A stretch of DNA of 64,000 nt from Rhizobium phaseoli (lineage in GTDB: Bacteria; Pseudomonadota; Alphaproteobacteria; Rhizobiales; Rhizobiaceae), in the NCBI RefSeq assembly GCF_010668805.1, contig NZ_WUFT01000002.1:124001-188000 (forward strand). Direction: 5' to 3'. The translations under genes and the position numbers were made by a program. Numbering within the stretch: position 1 is the stretch's first letter; every line of letters starts with the position of its first letter. This document shows, in pieces, positions 16,387 through 24,370 of this stretch. The notes under the pieces were generated by a model. That model worked only from the letters and a program-made list of their open reading frames with translations, ran no database searches and was not told the origin of the DNA.

Positions 16387-16968
16387 TCACATCGCAAAGG
16401 CCGGCTGCGCGGAAATGATGCGCCTTCGATCGCCGGCGCGCGCCTTCAAGGTTTCCAGCAGCCGATAGCCGGTACGCCAGCGGCCAAAACCACTGGCGAT
16501 ATTGATGTGGCCGGCAAGGCCGATATTCCTGGTTTCGGCCTTCCACAGCCGGCCGAAAAGGCTCAGCCGATCGACCGTCATGTAGGCGTCGTTCATGCTG
16601 CCGACGACGATGCTCGGAAATGGCAAAGCCGCCGTCGGCATGCCGCCGAAGGCGATATGCCCCGGATGCAGAATTTCCGTGACCGGCAGATCGCATGGTG
16701 CAACGAGCAACGCCCCTTTTACGCGACGGGCAGCGCTTCGCCCGGCCAGCCTTGCGGCGAGAAGGCATCCGAGACTGTGGGCAACCAGATAGGCCTCACC
16801 CACCTCTTCAAGCGTGCTTTCCAATCGCTGCAACCAGTTGTCGAGGTTCGGGTGATCCCAGTCGTCCTGAGCGACATAGCGGCTGCCAGGCTGATCCCGC
16901 AGCCAATGCTGTTGCCAATGCCCTTCACCCGAGCCGAAAAGTCCTGGAAGAATAATGACGTCGCTCAT
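16387..16968 (-). CDS. RBBP9/YdeN family alpha/beta hydrolase
   Basis: This 193-residue serine hydrolase opens with SDVIILPGLFGSGEGHWQ, the standard start of the RBBP9/YdeN (Ser_hydrolase) family. It has the nucleophile elbow LVAHSLGCLLAA (Ser near 65), the acid loop VVGSMNDAYM and the catalytic His in LAGHINIASGFG. The full triad is present. Substrates of the family are poorly known. Its start overlaps the stop of a 50-residue gene (ATGA), and it lies in the msuE-chaC operon. A link to sulfur-compound hydrolysis is inference. Confidence 0.88.
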   Translation of the reverse strand: MSDVIILPGLFGSGEGHWQQHWLRDQPGSRYVAQDDWDHPNLDNWLQRLESTLEEVGEAYLVAHSLGCLLAARLAGRSAARRVKGALLVAPCDLPVTEILHPGHIAFGGMPTAALPFPSIVVGSMNDAYMTVDRLSLFGRLWKAETRNIGLAGHINIASGFGRWRTGYRLLETLKARAGDRRRIISAQPAFAM

Positions 16969-17117
16969 CGGATCAACCCGATCACCAGGGCGAAGCGGAA
17001 GGTGAAGGAACTGACGATCGTGCAGATCCCGGCCGCATGCCTGAATTGCGACATGACGCTGCCCGTTTCTCTTCCCGTATCGTGCCGACCGAGGCCGGTC
17101 TCGACGACAATTGTCAT
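16965..17117 (-). CDS. Small hypothetical protein (50 residues) with hydrophobic C terminus
   Basis: This starts MTIVVETGLGRHDTGRETGS and ends ICTIVSSFTFRFALVIGLIR, a short hydrophobic tail. GAAGGGTGG precedes ATG 17117, and its stop overlaps the hydrolase start by 4 bases (ATGA), which suggests translational coupling. The family is not recognised. It could be a small membrane-associated peptide or merely a leader that couples translation. Confidence is limited by its size. Confidence 0.5.
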   Translation of the reverse strand: MTIVVETGLGRHDTGRETGSVMSQFRHAAGICTIVSSFTFRFALVIGLIR

Positions 17118-17130
17118 TACACCACCCTTC

Positions 17131-17319
17131 TCAATACCAAAGTCCGGGCAACGCGCCCCAGTAGTGAAGTTCGTATTCGCGTGCCGACCGGTCCCGCTCT
17201 TCGTCCCGGGAGAATAGTTGGTTGTCCCGCAAGGAGGATGCGTTTGCGGGCTCCCGCACCTTCGGCTCGAGGAGGCGGTTGATCGTGCGCTGCAGCCAGG
17301 AATGGAAATCAAGCTTCAT
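17131..17319 (-). CDS. Small hypothetical protein (62 residues)
   Basis: This starts MKLDFHSWLQRTINRLLEP and ends SAREYELHYWGALPGLWY. A strong AGGAGG lies 6 bases before ATG 17319. The product is soluble, basic and helical at its N terminus, with an aromatic-rich tail. It lies 27 bases after the 57-residue gene and 13 before the 50-residue gene, in a run of small genes downstream of the FMN reductase. I do not recognise it. The strong ribosome site and arrangement support translation. Confidence 0.6.
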   Translation of the reverse strand: MKLDFHSWLQRTINRLLEPKVREPANASSLRDNQLFSRDEERDRSAREYELHYWGALPGLWY

Positions 17320-17346
17320 GCGAACCTCCTGTCAGGGACCGATAGG

Positions 17347-17520
17347 TTAGGAAATCAGCGAATGACGTCGGGCATTGGCGAGAAGATCGCGAAGCGACGC
17401 AGTCGGCCCATAAAGCATCAACAGGCGGTTCTCTTCGCGTTTGGCGAGGCGATATCGCCGAGCAAATTCGAAGACGCTCCACAATTGCTCGCTTGACCCC
17501 GGTCTTTCCACATCGTTCAT
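17347..17520 (-). CDS. Small hypothetical protein (57 residues)
   Basis: This starts MNDVERPGSSEQLWSVFEF and continues with basic helices (ARRYRLAKREENRLLMLY, TASLRDLLANARR). AGGAGG sits 6 bases before ATG 17520. It begins 35 bases downstream of the FMN reductase gene. The charge pattern and helix-turn spacing are vaguely like a small DNA-binding or partner protein, but no known family is recognised. It probably belongs to the same transcript as the FMN reductase. Confidence 0.6.
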   Translation of the reverse strand: MNDVERPGSSEQLWSVFEFARRYRLAKREENRLLMLYGPTASLRDLLANARRHSLIS

Positions 17521-17555
17521 CGTGGCCTCCTGAGATCGAACCATGGCGACGATCC

Positions 17556-18116
17556 CTATTCGGCCGCCGCTATCGTCGGCCTTGCTTCAGGAAAGAAGGC
17601 TGCCAATTCGCCGATCACTTCGCTGATGCGGCTCGAAAGCGCTTCTGATGAGACCGCGTAATCCGCGAAATCGCGATCGGACGCATAAACGGCCGTCGGC
17701 AGCGTATGGGACATGAAAAAACCGAACAGCGGTCGAAGCTGATGCTCGACCATCAACGCATGCCGGTCGCCGCCGCCCGTCGCCGTGATGATGACCGGCT
17801 TGCCTCGAAGTTCCTGGGGGTCGATCAGATCGATCAGGTGTTTGAACAGGCCGGGATAGGAACCCTTGTAGGTCGGCGAGCCGATGATCAAAGCATCGGC
17901 CTTGACGATCTCGTCGACGACATGCCTGGCTTGCTCGTCGAGCTCCTTGCGCCACAAGGCGCGGCCCAGCGACGGACCAACATCGTGCAGATCATAGGTC
18001 TTGCTCGTAAAGCCATATCGGAGGCTCGCGCGGTCGGCCACATGCCGGACAAGTGCCAGTGTCTTCGATGGACGGTTGAAGCTGCCGGCGATGCCGACGA
18101 GTTTGAAACCTGACAT
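17556..18116 (-). CDS. msuE: NADPH-dependent FMN reductase (MsuE/SsuE type)
   Basis: This 186-residue flavodoxin-fold reductase begins GFKLVGIAGSFNRPSKTLAL (phosphate loop GSFNRPSKT). GSPTYKGSYPGLFKHLIDL and KPVIITATGGGDRHALMVEH are diagnostic of the SsuE/MsuE group. It makes FMNH2 for sulfonate or methanesulfonate/sulfur monooxygenases, and could supply the several luciferase-like enzymes encoded at 18.9-28 kb. It heads a minus-strand run reaching chaC at 15.3 kb. The upstream 115-bp gap has an AT-rich stretch resembling other sulfur promoters here. The choice between msuE and ssuE is by resemblance. Confidence 0.87.
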   Translation of the reverse strand: MSGFKLVGIAGSFNRPSKTLALVRHVADRASLRYGFTSKTYDLHDVGPSLGRALWRKELDEQARHVVDEIVKADALIIGSPTYKGSYPGLFKHLIDLIDPQELRGKPVIITATGGGDRHALMVEHQLRPLFGFFMSHTLPTAVYASDRDFADYAVSSEALSSRISEVIGELAAFFPEARPTIAAAE

Positions 18117-18231
18117 GGTTTTTCCTCTCTATGGTTGCTTCAAATATTGTCTATAAAATTACTGGATTAAAGGAATGAGCGTCTCTCCTTCGGCGCTCGG
18201 TTGAAAAAACATTCGTCTTGATGATCCAAAC

Positions 18232-18828
18232 CTATGGCCGGTCGCCGCGAAGATGTCGCTCCAGGAAAGGCAGATTGTCCTGTCCCCAGTAAATCTCGCC
18301 GTCATGGACATAGGTGGGAAAACCGAAGACACCGCTGTCGCGTGCATGCGCTCGGTCTGCCGACCATTTATTCTGGACATCGTCGTCGGCTTGCCGCCGG
18401 AGAAGCGCTGCGCCATCGAAACCCGCTGATACAACGATCGCCTCGCGCACATCGGGCTTGCCGATATCCCTCGCCTCGCTCCAGAAGGCATGCTGCAGAG
18501 TCCGTGCGACACCGATCCAGTCCTGTCCGTCGAGATAGGCAGCAATCACGAAGAGGGAGGCCGGCGTCGGATCGCTGAGCTCAGGGCGATGTTCGAGCCG
18601 CAATTCCTTCTCCCGCACGCGCGCCCAGCGTTTAAGGTCCCGCGTCCAGTAGGCGCGCCGGATCTCCGGACGGTTGCGCGAAAAGATCCCGCCATTTTCC
18701 TCGACCACAGTCGTCAGATAGGGCGTGATGACGACGTCATTCTCTGCCGCCAGTTCGATGAAGGCATCGAAGCCGATGTAGGACCAGGGCGATCCAATCG
18801 AAAAGAAGTATTCTACCGTTCTCGTCAC
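18232..18828 (-). CDS. 2-hydroxychromene-2-carboxylate isomerase-like protein (DsbA/GST-kappa fold)
   Basis: This thioredoxin-fold protein has about 198 residues if it starts at GTG 18828, which is preceded by AGGATC. The N terminus VEYFFSIGSPWSYIGFDA and the C-terminal SGVFGFPTYVHDGEIYWGQD are diagnostic of the HCCA isomerase / GST-kappa family, which uses glutathione. An alternative ATG at 18930 adds 34 residues but overlaps the upstream monooxygenase gene. The active-site serine of SPWSYIG fits. Family members isomerise chromene carboxylates or act as glutathione transferases. Here a glutathione-dependent step in sulfur salvage is plausible but unproven. Confidence 0.78.
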   Translation of the reverse strand: MTRTVEYFFSIGSPWSYIGFDAFIELAAENDVVITPYLTTVVEENGGIFSRNRPEIRRAYWTRDLKRWARVREKELRLEHRPELSDPTPASLFVIAAYLDGQDWIGVARTLQHAFWSEARDIGKPDVREAIVVSAGFDGAALLRRQADDDVQNKWSADRAHARDSGVFGFPTYVHDGEIYWGQDNLPFLERHLRGDRP

Positions 18829-18893
18829 TGGTGATTGATCCTCGTAAATGATTGTTCTGACGTCGAAAGAGGGCGTGACCGGCGCGGCTTGCC

Positions 18894-19927
18894 TCAGGAA
18901 GCAGCCCGAATTACCGGCTGTGCTTTCCATCCGACCTGCGGCGCGATCCTTGTCACGAAGTCGTGCAGGATCTGACGATATTCCTCGTGCTCGAACTCGT
19001 AAGGAAGCTCCAGCCGCAACTCGCTGACCTCTGGCAGGATCGGATCGGCGAAAAGCTGCTCCAATATTTCCTCCGACGTGCCGACGATATCGCGGGCGAA
19101 CAGGGTCCGCCGTTCGCCCTGGGGCGAAAGCGTCCGTTCATGGCGGCCCTCGGCATAATCGCGGTAACGCCGGCGCGTTGCCTTATCGGCGCTGTCGAAA
19201 GGCACGATGACGCGGCCTAGCGCGACGCGACGCACGATTCCAGCAGCGCGATGGGTTTCAATCAATCTGGATTGGGCAGCGAAGAAATCGTCCGTCCCCT
19301 CACTCGTTATCACGTTGCCGGTCAATAGGTTGAAGCCGTTGCGGCCGGCCCATTCGGCCGAGCGTTGCGACCCGCCACCATACCAGATCCGGTCGATCAG
19401 GCCCTTGGCATAGGGCTGCAGGCGCGGCCGCTGCTGCCCGAAAGGCGTCTTGATGAAAGTCAGCTCGTCGCCGAGATAGGCGCCACGCAGATTGTCGGCA
19501 AAGCGCAGCACGCGATCATGCGAGAAATCGTAACCCGTCCAGTCACCGTCGAACACGAGCGGGGCAATCAGGTCGGCATGCAGCGGCCGGCCGGCGCTGA
19601 CGCCGATATTCAGCCGGCCGCGCGACAGAATATCGACGGTGGCGAGATCTTCGGCCAGCCGGTAAGGGCTTCATAGCCGATCGGGATGACCGCGGTTCCG
19701 AATTCGATACGGCTGGTTCGCTGCGTTGCCGCCGCCAGGAAGGCGCTGGCCGAAGAGATGCCCGGCTCAAGATGGCGCTGGCGGACCCAGGCGCTGTCAA
19801 AGCCCAGCGCCTCGCTATATTGCAATTGCTGGAGCGTTTGCTCCAATCCCGACAATGGATCGTCGTCGGGATAGTTGCCGGGTGTGAGAAAGCCGATATG
19901 GCTGATCGATATGTTGCGGCCGCTCAT
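18894..19927 (-). pseudogene. Luciferase-like flavin monooxygenase interrupted by a one-base frameshift
   Basis: The N-terminal part starts at ATG 19927 (GGAAGGGG before it) with ISISHIGFLTPGNYPDDD and ends its true homology near AVIPIGYE. The C-terminal part continues in another frame with LAEDLATVDILSRGRLNIG and GYDFSHDRVLRFADNLRG. The switch lies near 19669, around gaagcccttacc read on the minus strand, where one base appears lost. Restored, the protein would be about 344 residues, a normal LLM-class length. It overlaps the isomerase region only if that gene uses its longer start. The frameshift could be true decay or a sequence error. Context implies a sulfur-compound monooxygenase. Confidence 0.8.
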
Positions 19928-19957
19928 GTTGCCCCTTCCATTCGTGCCAGGCGATAA

Positions 19958-20893
19958 TCAGTATTTCGGCAGGCCGGGTGGATTGGTCTCGGATGCCGGC
20001 AGGGCTTCCTCGGACAGATGCCAGTGATCGAGGATCTTCGCGTAGCTGCCGTCCTTGATCAGGCCGTTGGTGGCGACGGTCAGCGCATCGGCGAGCCCGC
20101 TTCCCTTGCGGGTGGTGATCGCAACGTCGGAGCGATCGGGCCAGCCGGCGCTCAGCGTGCCGACGCGCTTAATATTTTTGTCGCGCGCCGCGATGAAGAC
20201 GAGCTGCGCATGCGGCTGGACGATGACATCGGCCCGACCTGAACGGAGCGCGAGGAGGCTTGCCGCCTCGTCGTCGTAATATTGCAGCTCGATCGGCTTC
20301 AGGCCGGCGGCGACATCCTCGTCGCTCCACTTCACCAGGATGCGCTCCTGATTGGTTCCGGCCCCGACGATGATCCTCAGACCGGCCGCATCCTTCGGCT
20401 GCTTGATTGAGGTGATAGGGCTATCGGATTTCACGAAGATACCGTGCAGGCCCTGACGGTAGGTGGAGAAATCGAACTTCTCCTTGCGCTGTTCGGTGAC
20501 CCCGACATTGGAGATGACGGCATCATACTTGCCGGAAGCAAGGCCGAGCGGCCAGTCGATCCAGGCGACGGGCACAATCTCCAGCGTCAGGCCGAGGCTG
20601 TCGGCGATGGCGTGGGCATAGTCCGGATCCGCCCCGACCACGGTCTTGGCATCGGTGGCATAGGTAGCAAGCGGAGGACCGCCGGGGCTGACGGCGATGG
20701 TGAACTTGCCTGGCGTGACAAATTTGAACTCTTTGGGGATCGCAGCGATCGCCGCGTCGTTCCTGGTGGCATGCAGTCTGCCCGGCTGCTGCGGACTCAG
20801 GTCGAAATCGTCGGCCGCACGGGTTGCGCCGAAGGAAAGGCCGGACGCCATGGCGGCGATCAGCAGGGTCCGCAATGCCGGAAAGGCAATCAT
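19958..20893 (-). CDS. ABC transporter substrate-binding protein, amino-acid type (paralogue 2)
   Basis: This exported protein has about 311 residues from ATG 20893, chosen because GGAG lies 10 bases upstream; an in-frame TTG at 20902 has poor spacing. The Sec signal ends near GATRAA, and the mature part has DFDLSPQQPGRLHATRND. SBP_bac_3 features include SGKYDAVISNVGVTEQRKEK and FDFSTYRQGLHGIFVKSD. It is about 50-55 percent identical by eye to the neighbour at 20957-21901, and both end in TNPPGLPK. It probably binds a cystine-like or S-modified cysteine. Sharing one membrane complex with its paralogue is inferred. Confidence 0.88.
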   Translation of the reverse strand: MIAFPALRTLLIAAMASGLSFGATRAADDFDLSPQQPGRLHATRNDAAIAAIPKEFKFVTPGKFTIAVSPGGPPLATYATDAKTVVGADPDYAHAIADSLGLTLEIVPVAWIDWPLGLASGKYDAVISNVGVTEQRKEKFDFSTYRQGLHGIFVKSDSPITSIKQPKDAAGLRIIVGAGTNQERILVKWSDEDVAAGLKPIELQYYDDEAASLLALRSGRADVIVQPHAQLVFIAARDKNIKRVGTLSAGWPDRSDVAITTRKGSGLADALTVATNGLIKDGSYAKILDHWHLSEEALPASETNPPGLPKY

Positions 20894-20925
20894 CGTCTTC
20901 AATCTCCAAATTGACAGGCAGGAAT

Positions 20926-20948
20926 GGCCGGCAGGAATGCTGCCGGCC
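20926..20948 (-). other. Hairpin between the two binding-protein genes
   Basis: GGCCGGCAG-GAATG-CTGCCGGCC is a perfect 9-bp stem with a 5-base loop, in the gap just after the stop of the 20957-21901 gene in transcript order. It should stabilise or partly separate the upstream message. No U-tract is evident. Confidence 0.6.
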
Positions 20949-20956
20949 GGATAAGG

Positions 20957-21901
20957 TCAGGAGCCGCTCTTCGGCAGGCCGGGCGGGTTGGTCTGCGCCT
21001 TGTCGATCGCCTCAGGACCGAGATTCCATGCATCGAGAATCTTCCGATAGGCGCCGCTGGCGATCAGGTCGTTGACAACATCGGTCAAGGGAGCCGCCAG
21101 ACCGCTGCCTTTGCGGGTGGTGACCGCAATCTCGGCGGTGATCGGCCAACCGCCGCTGACGGTGCCGACGAGCTTGGTCTTGCCATTGATTCCTGCCGAA
21201 TAGGCTTGCGTCGCGTTGACGCTGAAGACGGCGTCGGCTCTGCCGGACTGGACGGCGAGATCCTTGACCGCGTCGTCATCATAATATTGCACCTCGATCG
21301 GCTTCAGGCCAGCCGCGACGTTCTCGCGATCCCATTCCAGCAGGATCTTCTCCTGGTTGGTGCCGGCATCGGTGATGACCTTCAGGCCGGCGATATCTTT
21401 CGGCTGCTTGAGCGCCCTGATCGGGCTGTCGGCCTTGACGTAGAAGCCGAGTTCATCCTTGCGGTAGGTCGAGAAATCGAATTTCTGCTTGCGCTCTTCC
21501 GTGACTGTGACGTTCGAGATCACCGCGTCGAACTTGCCCGACGTCAGTCCCAGAGGCCAGTCGGCCCAGGCAACGGAAACCAGATTGAGCTTCAGACCGA
21601 GGCTGTCGGCAATGGCTTGCGCCAGATCGACGTCGTAACCGATGACCGTTCTGGAATCAGACGCATAGTCATGCAGCGGCAGATTGCCGCTCGAGCTGAT
21701 GCCGACGGTAAAGAGGCCGTTTTCGACGAACTTGAACCCCTTGACCTCGTCAATGCTCTTCTCGTTCTTCTCCACCCGCAGCCGGTTCGGCTGCTCGGGG
21801 CTGAGATCGAATTTCTGCTGCGCCTGAGCGTACCCGAAACCAATCGCACCAATGGTGACGGCTCCCGCTATCAGAAGCCTTACTCTATCTGTAAATGCCA
21901 T
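20957..21901 (-). CDS. ABC transporter substrate-binding protein, amino-acid type (paralogue 1)
   Basis: This exported protein has about 314 residues, starting at ATG 21901 with GGAGAAGGGG upstream; ATG 21919 is possible. The signal sequence FTDRVRLLIAGAVTIGAIGF is followed by QQKFDLSPEQPNRLRVEKN. SBP_bac_3 features include GYDVDLAQAIADSLGLKLN, SGKFDAVISNVTVTEERKQK and KVITDAGTNQEKILLEW. It matches the sulfur-amino-acid/cystine binding proteins that accompany flavin monooxygenase salvage operons. It is encoded between the fused permease-ATPase gene and its paralogue. Confidence 0.88.
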   Translation of the reverse strand: MAFTDRVRLLIAGAVTIGAIGFGYAQAQQKFDLSPEQPNRLRVEKNEKSIDEVKGFKFVENGLFTVGISSSGNLPLHDYASDSRTVIGYDVDLAQAIADSLGLKLNLVSVAWADWPLGLTSGKFDAVISNVTVTEERKQKFDFSTYRKDELGFYVKADSPIRALKQPKDIAGLKVITDAGTNQEKILLEWDRENVAAGLKPIEVQYYDDDAVKDLAVQSGRADAVFSVNATQAYSAGINGKTKLVGTVSGGWPITAEIAVTTRKGSGLAAPLTDVVNDLIASGAYRKILDAWNLGPEAIDKAQTNPPGLPKSGS

Positions 21902-21993
21902 GCCCCTTCTCCATCTCATCTTTGGGTTGTAATTATTATCATTCGACCAGAGCAGCCCGTCGCGGCCCGGCATTTCACCAGCACTGTCCGGCG

Positions 21994-23772
21994 CTAGAGA
22001 ACCTTGGCAAGGAATTCGCGTGTTCGGGGATGCTCCGCCTGCGTGAAAATCCGGGCCGGCGGACCAGCCTCCAGAATACGGCCGCTTTCCATAAAGACGA
22101 CGGTGTCGGCGACTTCGCGGGCAAAGCCGACCTCATGGGTGACGATGACGAGTGTCGTGCCGGTGCGGGCCAGTTCCTTGATGACGTCGAGCACTTCGCC
22201 GACCAGCTCCGGATCGAGTGCGGAAGTCGGCTCATCGAAGAGCAGCACCTTGGGACGGAGCGCCAGCGCACGGACGATCGCCACACGCTGCTGCTGCCCG
22301 CCGGAGAGCTGGCGCGGATAGGCGTTGATCTTGTCGCTGAGGCCGATGCGGGCCAGCAGCTCCTGCGCCAGCTGCACGGCATCCTCGCGGCCGACACCGC
22401 GAACCTGGATGGGCGCCTCGATGAGGTTTTCGAGCACGGTCAGATGCGGGAAGAGATTGAAGCTCTGGAAGACCATGCCGATATCGGCTCGGCGCTGCAG
22501 GACCTCTTTTTCCTTGAGCTCGTAGAGCGTGTCGCCCTTCCTGCTGTAGCCGACGAAATCGCCGTCGACGGAGATGAAGCCCTCGTCGACGCGCTCCAGA
22601 TGGTTGATGGCCCGCAGAAGCGTCGACTTGCCGGAGCCGGACGGGCCAAGGATGGCGGTCACGCTGCCGGCCGGCAGGCTGAGCTCGACCTTATCGAGCA
22701 CCTTCAGGGAGCCGAAACTCTTCGAGATACCTTGGATGCGCACCGCACCGCCTGCGGCCCGCAAAGCTGCCGCATCCCGGAAGCCGACCTTCCGCACAGT
22801 ATCGGTCGCTGTCTCCAGCACAGGGAGCGGCCGGCGGAAGCGCTCGAAAAATGCCTGGAAAGGGAGCGGCGTCGGATTGCGCACGGCGCCTTTGGAGAAA
22901 TAACGCTCGATATAGTGCTGAGCGATCGACAGCACCGTCATGATGATCAGATACCAGACGGTCGCGACCATCAGCAGCGGAATGACTTCGAGATTGCGGC
23001 GATAGATCACCTGCACCGTGTAGAAGAGTTCCGGCAGCGCCAGCACGTAGACCATCGAGGTGCTCTTCGCCAATCCGATGAGTTCGTTGAAGCCGGTCGG
23101 CAGGATCGAGCGCATGGCCTGCGGCAGTACGATGCGGAAGGCTTGGCGGCGGCGCGGCAGGCCGAGTGCGGCTGCGGCCTCCAGCTGCCCGTGATCCACC
23201 GAAAGAATGCCGCCGCGGACGATCTCGGCGAAGAAGGCTGACTGGTTGAGCGTGAGGCCGACGAAGGCGGCGGCAAAGGGCGTCAGCAGTTGCACCGTGG
23301 GATAGTCGATGAAGACCGTGCCGGTGAAGGGAATGCCGATCCTGATCGTTTCGTAGAGATAGCCGAGATTGTTCAAGATCAGCAGCAGCACGATCATGGG
23401 GATCGACCGCAGCAGCCAGATATAGCCCCAGGAAAGGCCTGACAGTAGCGGCGACCTGGAGACCCGGGCAAGCGCCAGAGCCGTTCCGAGAATGGAACCT
23501 GATATCGCGGCAAGCACGGTCAAAAGCAAGGTCCTGCCGAGGCCGACGAGCACCGGCTCGGCGAAGAACCATTCGGCAAAGACGTCCCAACCCCAGCGCG
23601 GATTGGTGAAGGTGGAATAGAGCACGGCAAGGATGACGATGGCGGCAAAGATCGTGCCGGCCAGACGGCCGGGATGGCGCGCCGGCACGATGCGGTAACG
23701 GGAATGATCCGGTTTCGAATCCAGCGTCCTGCTGCCGGGCGCGATGCCGGCAAAATCCGTCGTCAGTGCCAT
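21994..23772 (-). CDS. Fused amino-acid ABC transporter permease and ATP-binding protein
   Basis: This 592-residue fusion has a permease domain at about residues 40-300. It includes the HisM-like features [37 protein letters not shown] and [18 protein letters not shown], and the first helix [17 protein letters not shown]. The ATPase domain follows (from about 340) with Walker [17 protein letters not shown], signature [15 protein letters not shown] and Walker [20 protein letters not shown]. Such fusions occur in rhizobial cystine/sulfur-amino-acid importers. It would serve both neighbouring binding proteins, as no other permease is present in this operon. Fusion ensures 1:1 stoichiometry. Confidence 0.92.
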   Translation of the reverse strand: MALTTDFAGIAPGSRTLDSKPDHSRYRIVPARHPGRLAGTIFAAIVILAVLYSTFTNPRWGWDVFAEWFFAEPVLVGLGRTLLLTVLAAISGSILGTALALARVSRSPLLSGLSWGYIWLLRSIPMIVLLLILNNLGYLYETIRIGIPFTGTVFIDYPTVQLLTPFAAAFVGLTLNQSAFFAEIVRGGILSVDHGQLEAAAALGLPRRRQAFRIVLPQAMRSILPTGFNELIGLAKSTSMVYVLALPELFYTVQVIYRRNLEVIPLLMVATVWYLIIMTVLSIAQHYIERYFSKGAVRNPTPLPFQAFFERFRRPLPVLETATDTVRKVGFRDAAALRAAGGAVRIQGISKSFGSLKVLDKVELSLPAGSVTAILGPSGSGKSTLLRAINHLERVDEGFISVDGDFVGYSRKGDTLYELKEKEVLQRRADIGMVFQSFNLFPHLTVLENLIEAPIQVRGVGREDAVQLAQELLARIGLSDKINAYPRQLSGGQQQRVAIVRALALRPKVLLFDEPTSALDPELVGEVLDVIKELARTGTTLVIVTHEVGFAREVADTVVFMESGRILEAGPPARIFTQAEHPRTREFLAKVL

Positions 23773-23810
23773 TGTGCTTCCCTTTTATGGATTGTCGGTC
23801 TGTGCCGTTT

Positions 23811-24362
23811 TCAGTGATGTGCGCCGGCCACGCGCAGACGCGGTTCGGCCGCCACCTCCTCCAGCGCAGGCTGAGCCAGATGGCGGATATCCTTCTCGAA
23901 GGGCAGGCTCTTGTAGATCTCGGGATCGGCTGAGGTGTCGAAGAGAGCGGTGTAGCCGTCATTCAGATAAAGGCCGACGGCCTCCGGCTGTCGGAAACCG
24001 GTCGTGAGGTAAATGCGAGCATAACCCTGGCGGGCGGCCTGAGCCTCCAGCTCCACCAGCACCTTGCGGGCAAGGCCCTGGCGGCGCAGGTCGGAGCGCG
24101 TCCAGATGCGTTTGAACTCGGCCGTGCGCGCGTCATACTGCTTGAAGGCGCCGCCGCCGATGGTTTCGCCATTGCGGATCAGCAACAGAAAATTGCCGTG
24201 AGGCGGCGCAAAGGCTTCGGGAGGATAACGGTTGAGCTCTGCTGCAGCACCTTCGGCGTTGAAATAGGTGCCGTAGCGGCTGTCATATTCGTGGATCAAC
24301 TCATCGATCAGCGGCTGGGCACGGGGATCGAGAGGGCTGGTATAGAGAAACGTATCGCTCAT
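23811..24362 (-). CDS. GNAT N-acetyltransferase, probably for S-substituted cysteines (SnaA-like)
   Basis: This cytoplasmic GNAT protein has about 183 residues from ATG 24362, or 187 from an overlapping GTG at 24374. It shows the acetyl-CoA pyrophosphate loop RSDLRRQGLARKVLVELE and the C-terminal AVGLYLNDGYTALFD. In Bacillus subtilis, SnaA or YxeL acetylate S-alkylcysteines or S-(2-succino)cysteine before oxygenation. The surrounding deacylase, two flavin monooxygenases and cystine-type importer match that layout. By itself GNAT resemblance does not fix the substrate. Confidence 0.82.
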   Translation of the reverse strand: MSDTFLYTSPLDPRAQPLIDELIHEYDSRYGTYFNAEGAAAELNRYPPEAFAPPHGNFLLLIRNGETIGGGAFKQYDARTAEFKRIWTRSDLRRQGLARKVLVELEAQAARQGYARIYLTTGFRQPEAVGLYLNDGYTALFDTSADPEIYKSLPFEKDIRHLAQPALEEVAAEPRLRVAGAHH

Positions 24363-24370
24363 ATCGTTCG

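Noticed and set aside
21895..23241. Plus-strand frame of 448 residues opposite the fused transporter gene
   Set aside because: No recognisable motif, and its His/Asp/Arg-rich composition is typical of an antisense frame in high-GC DNA.
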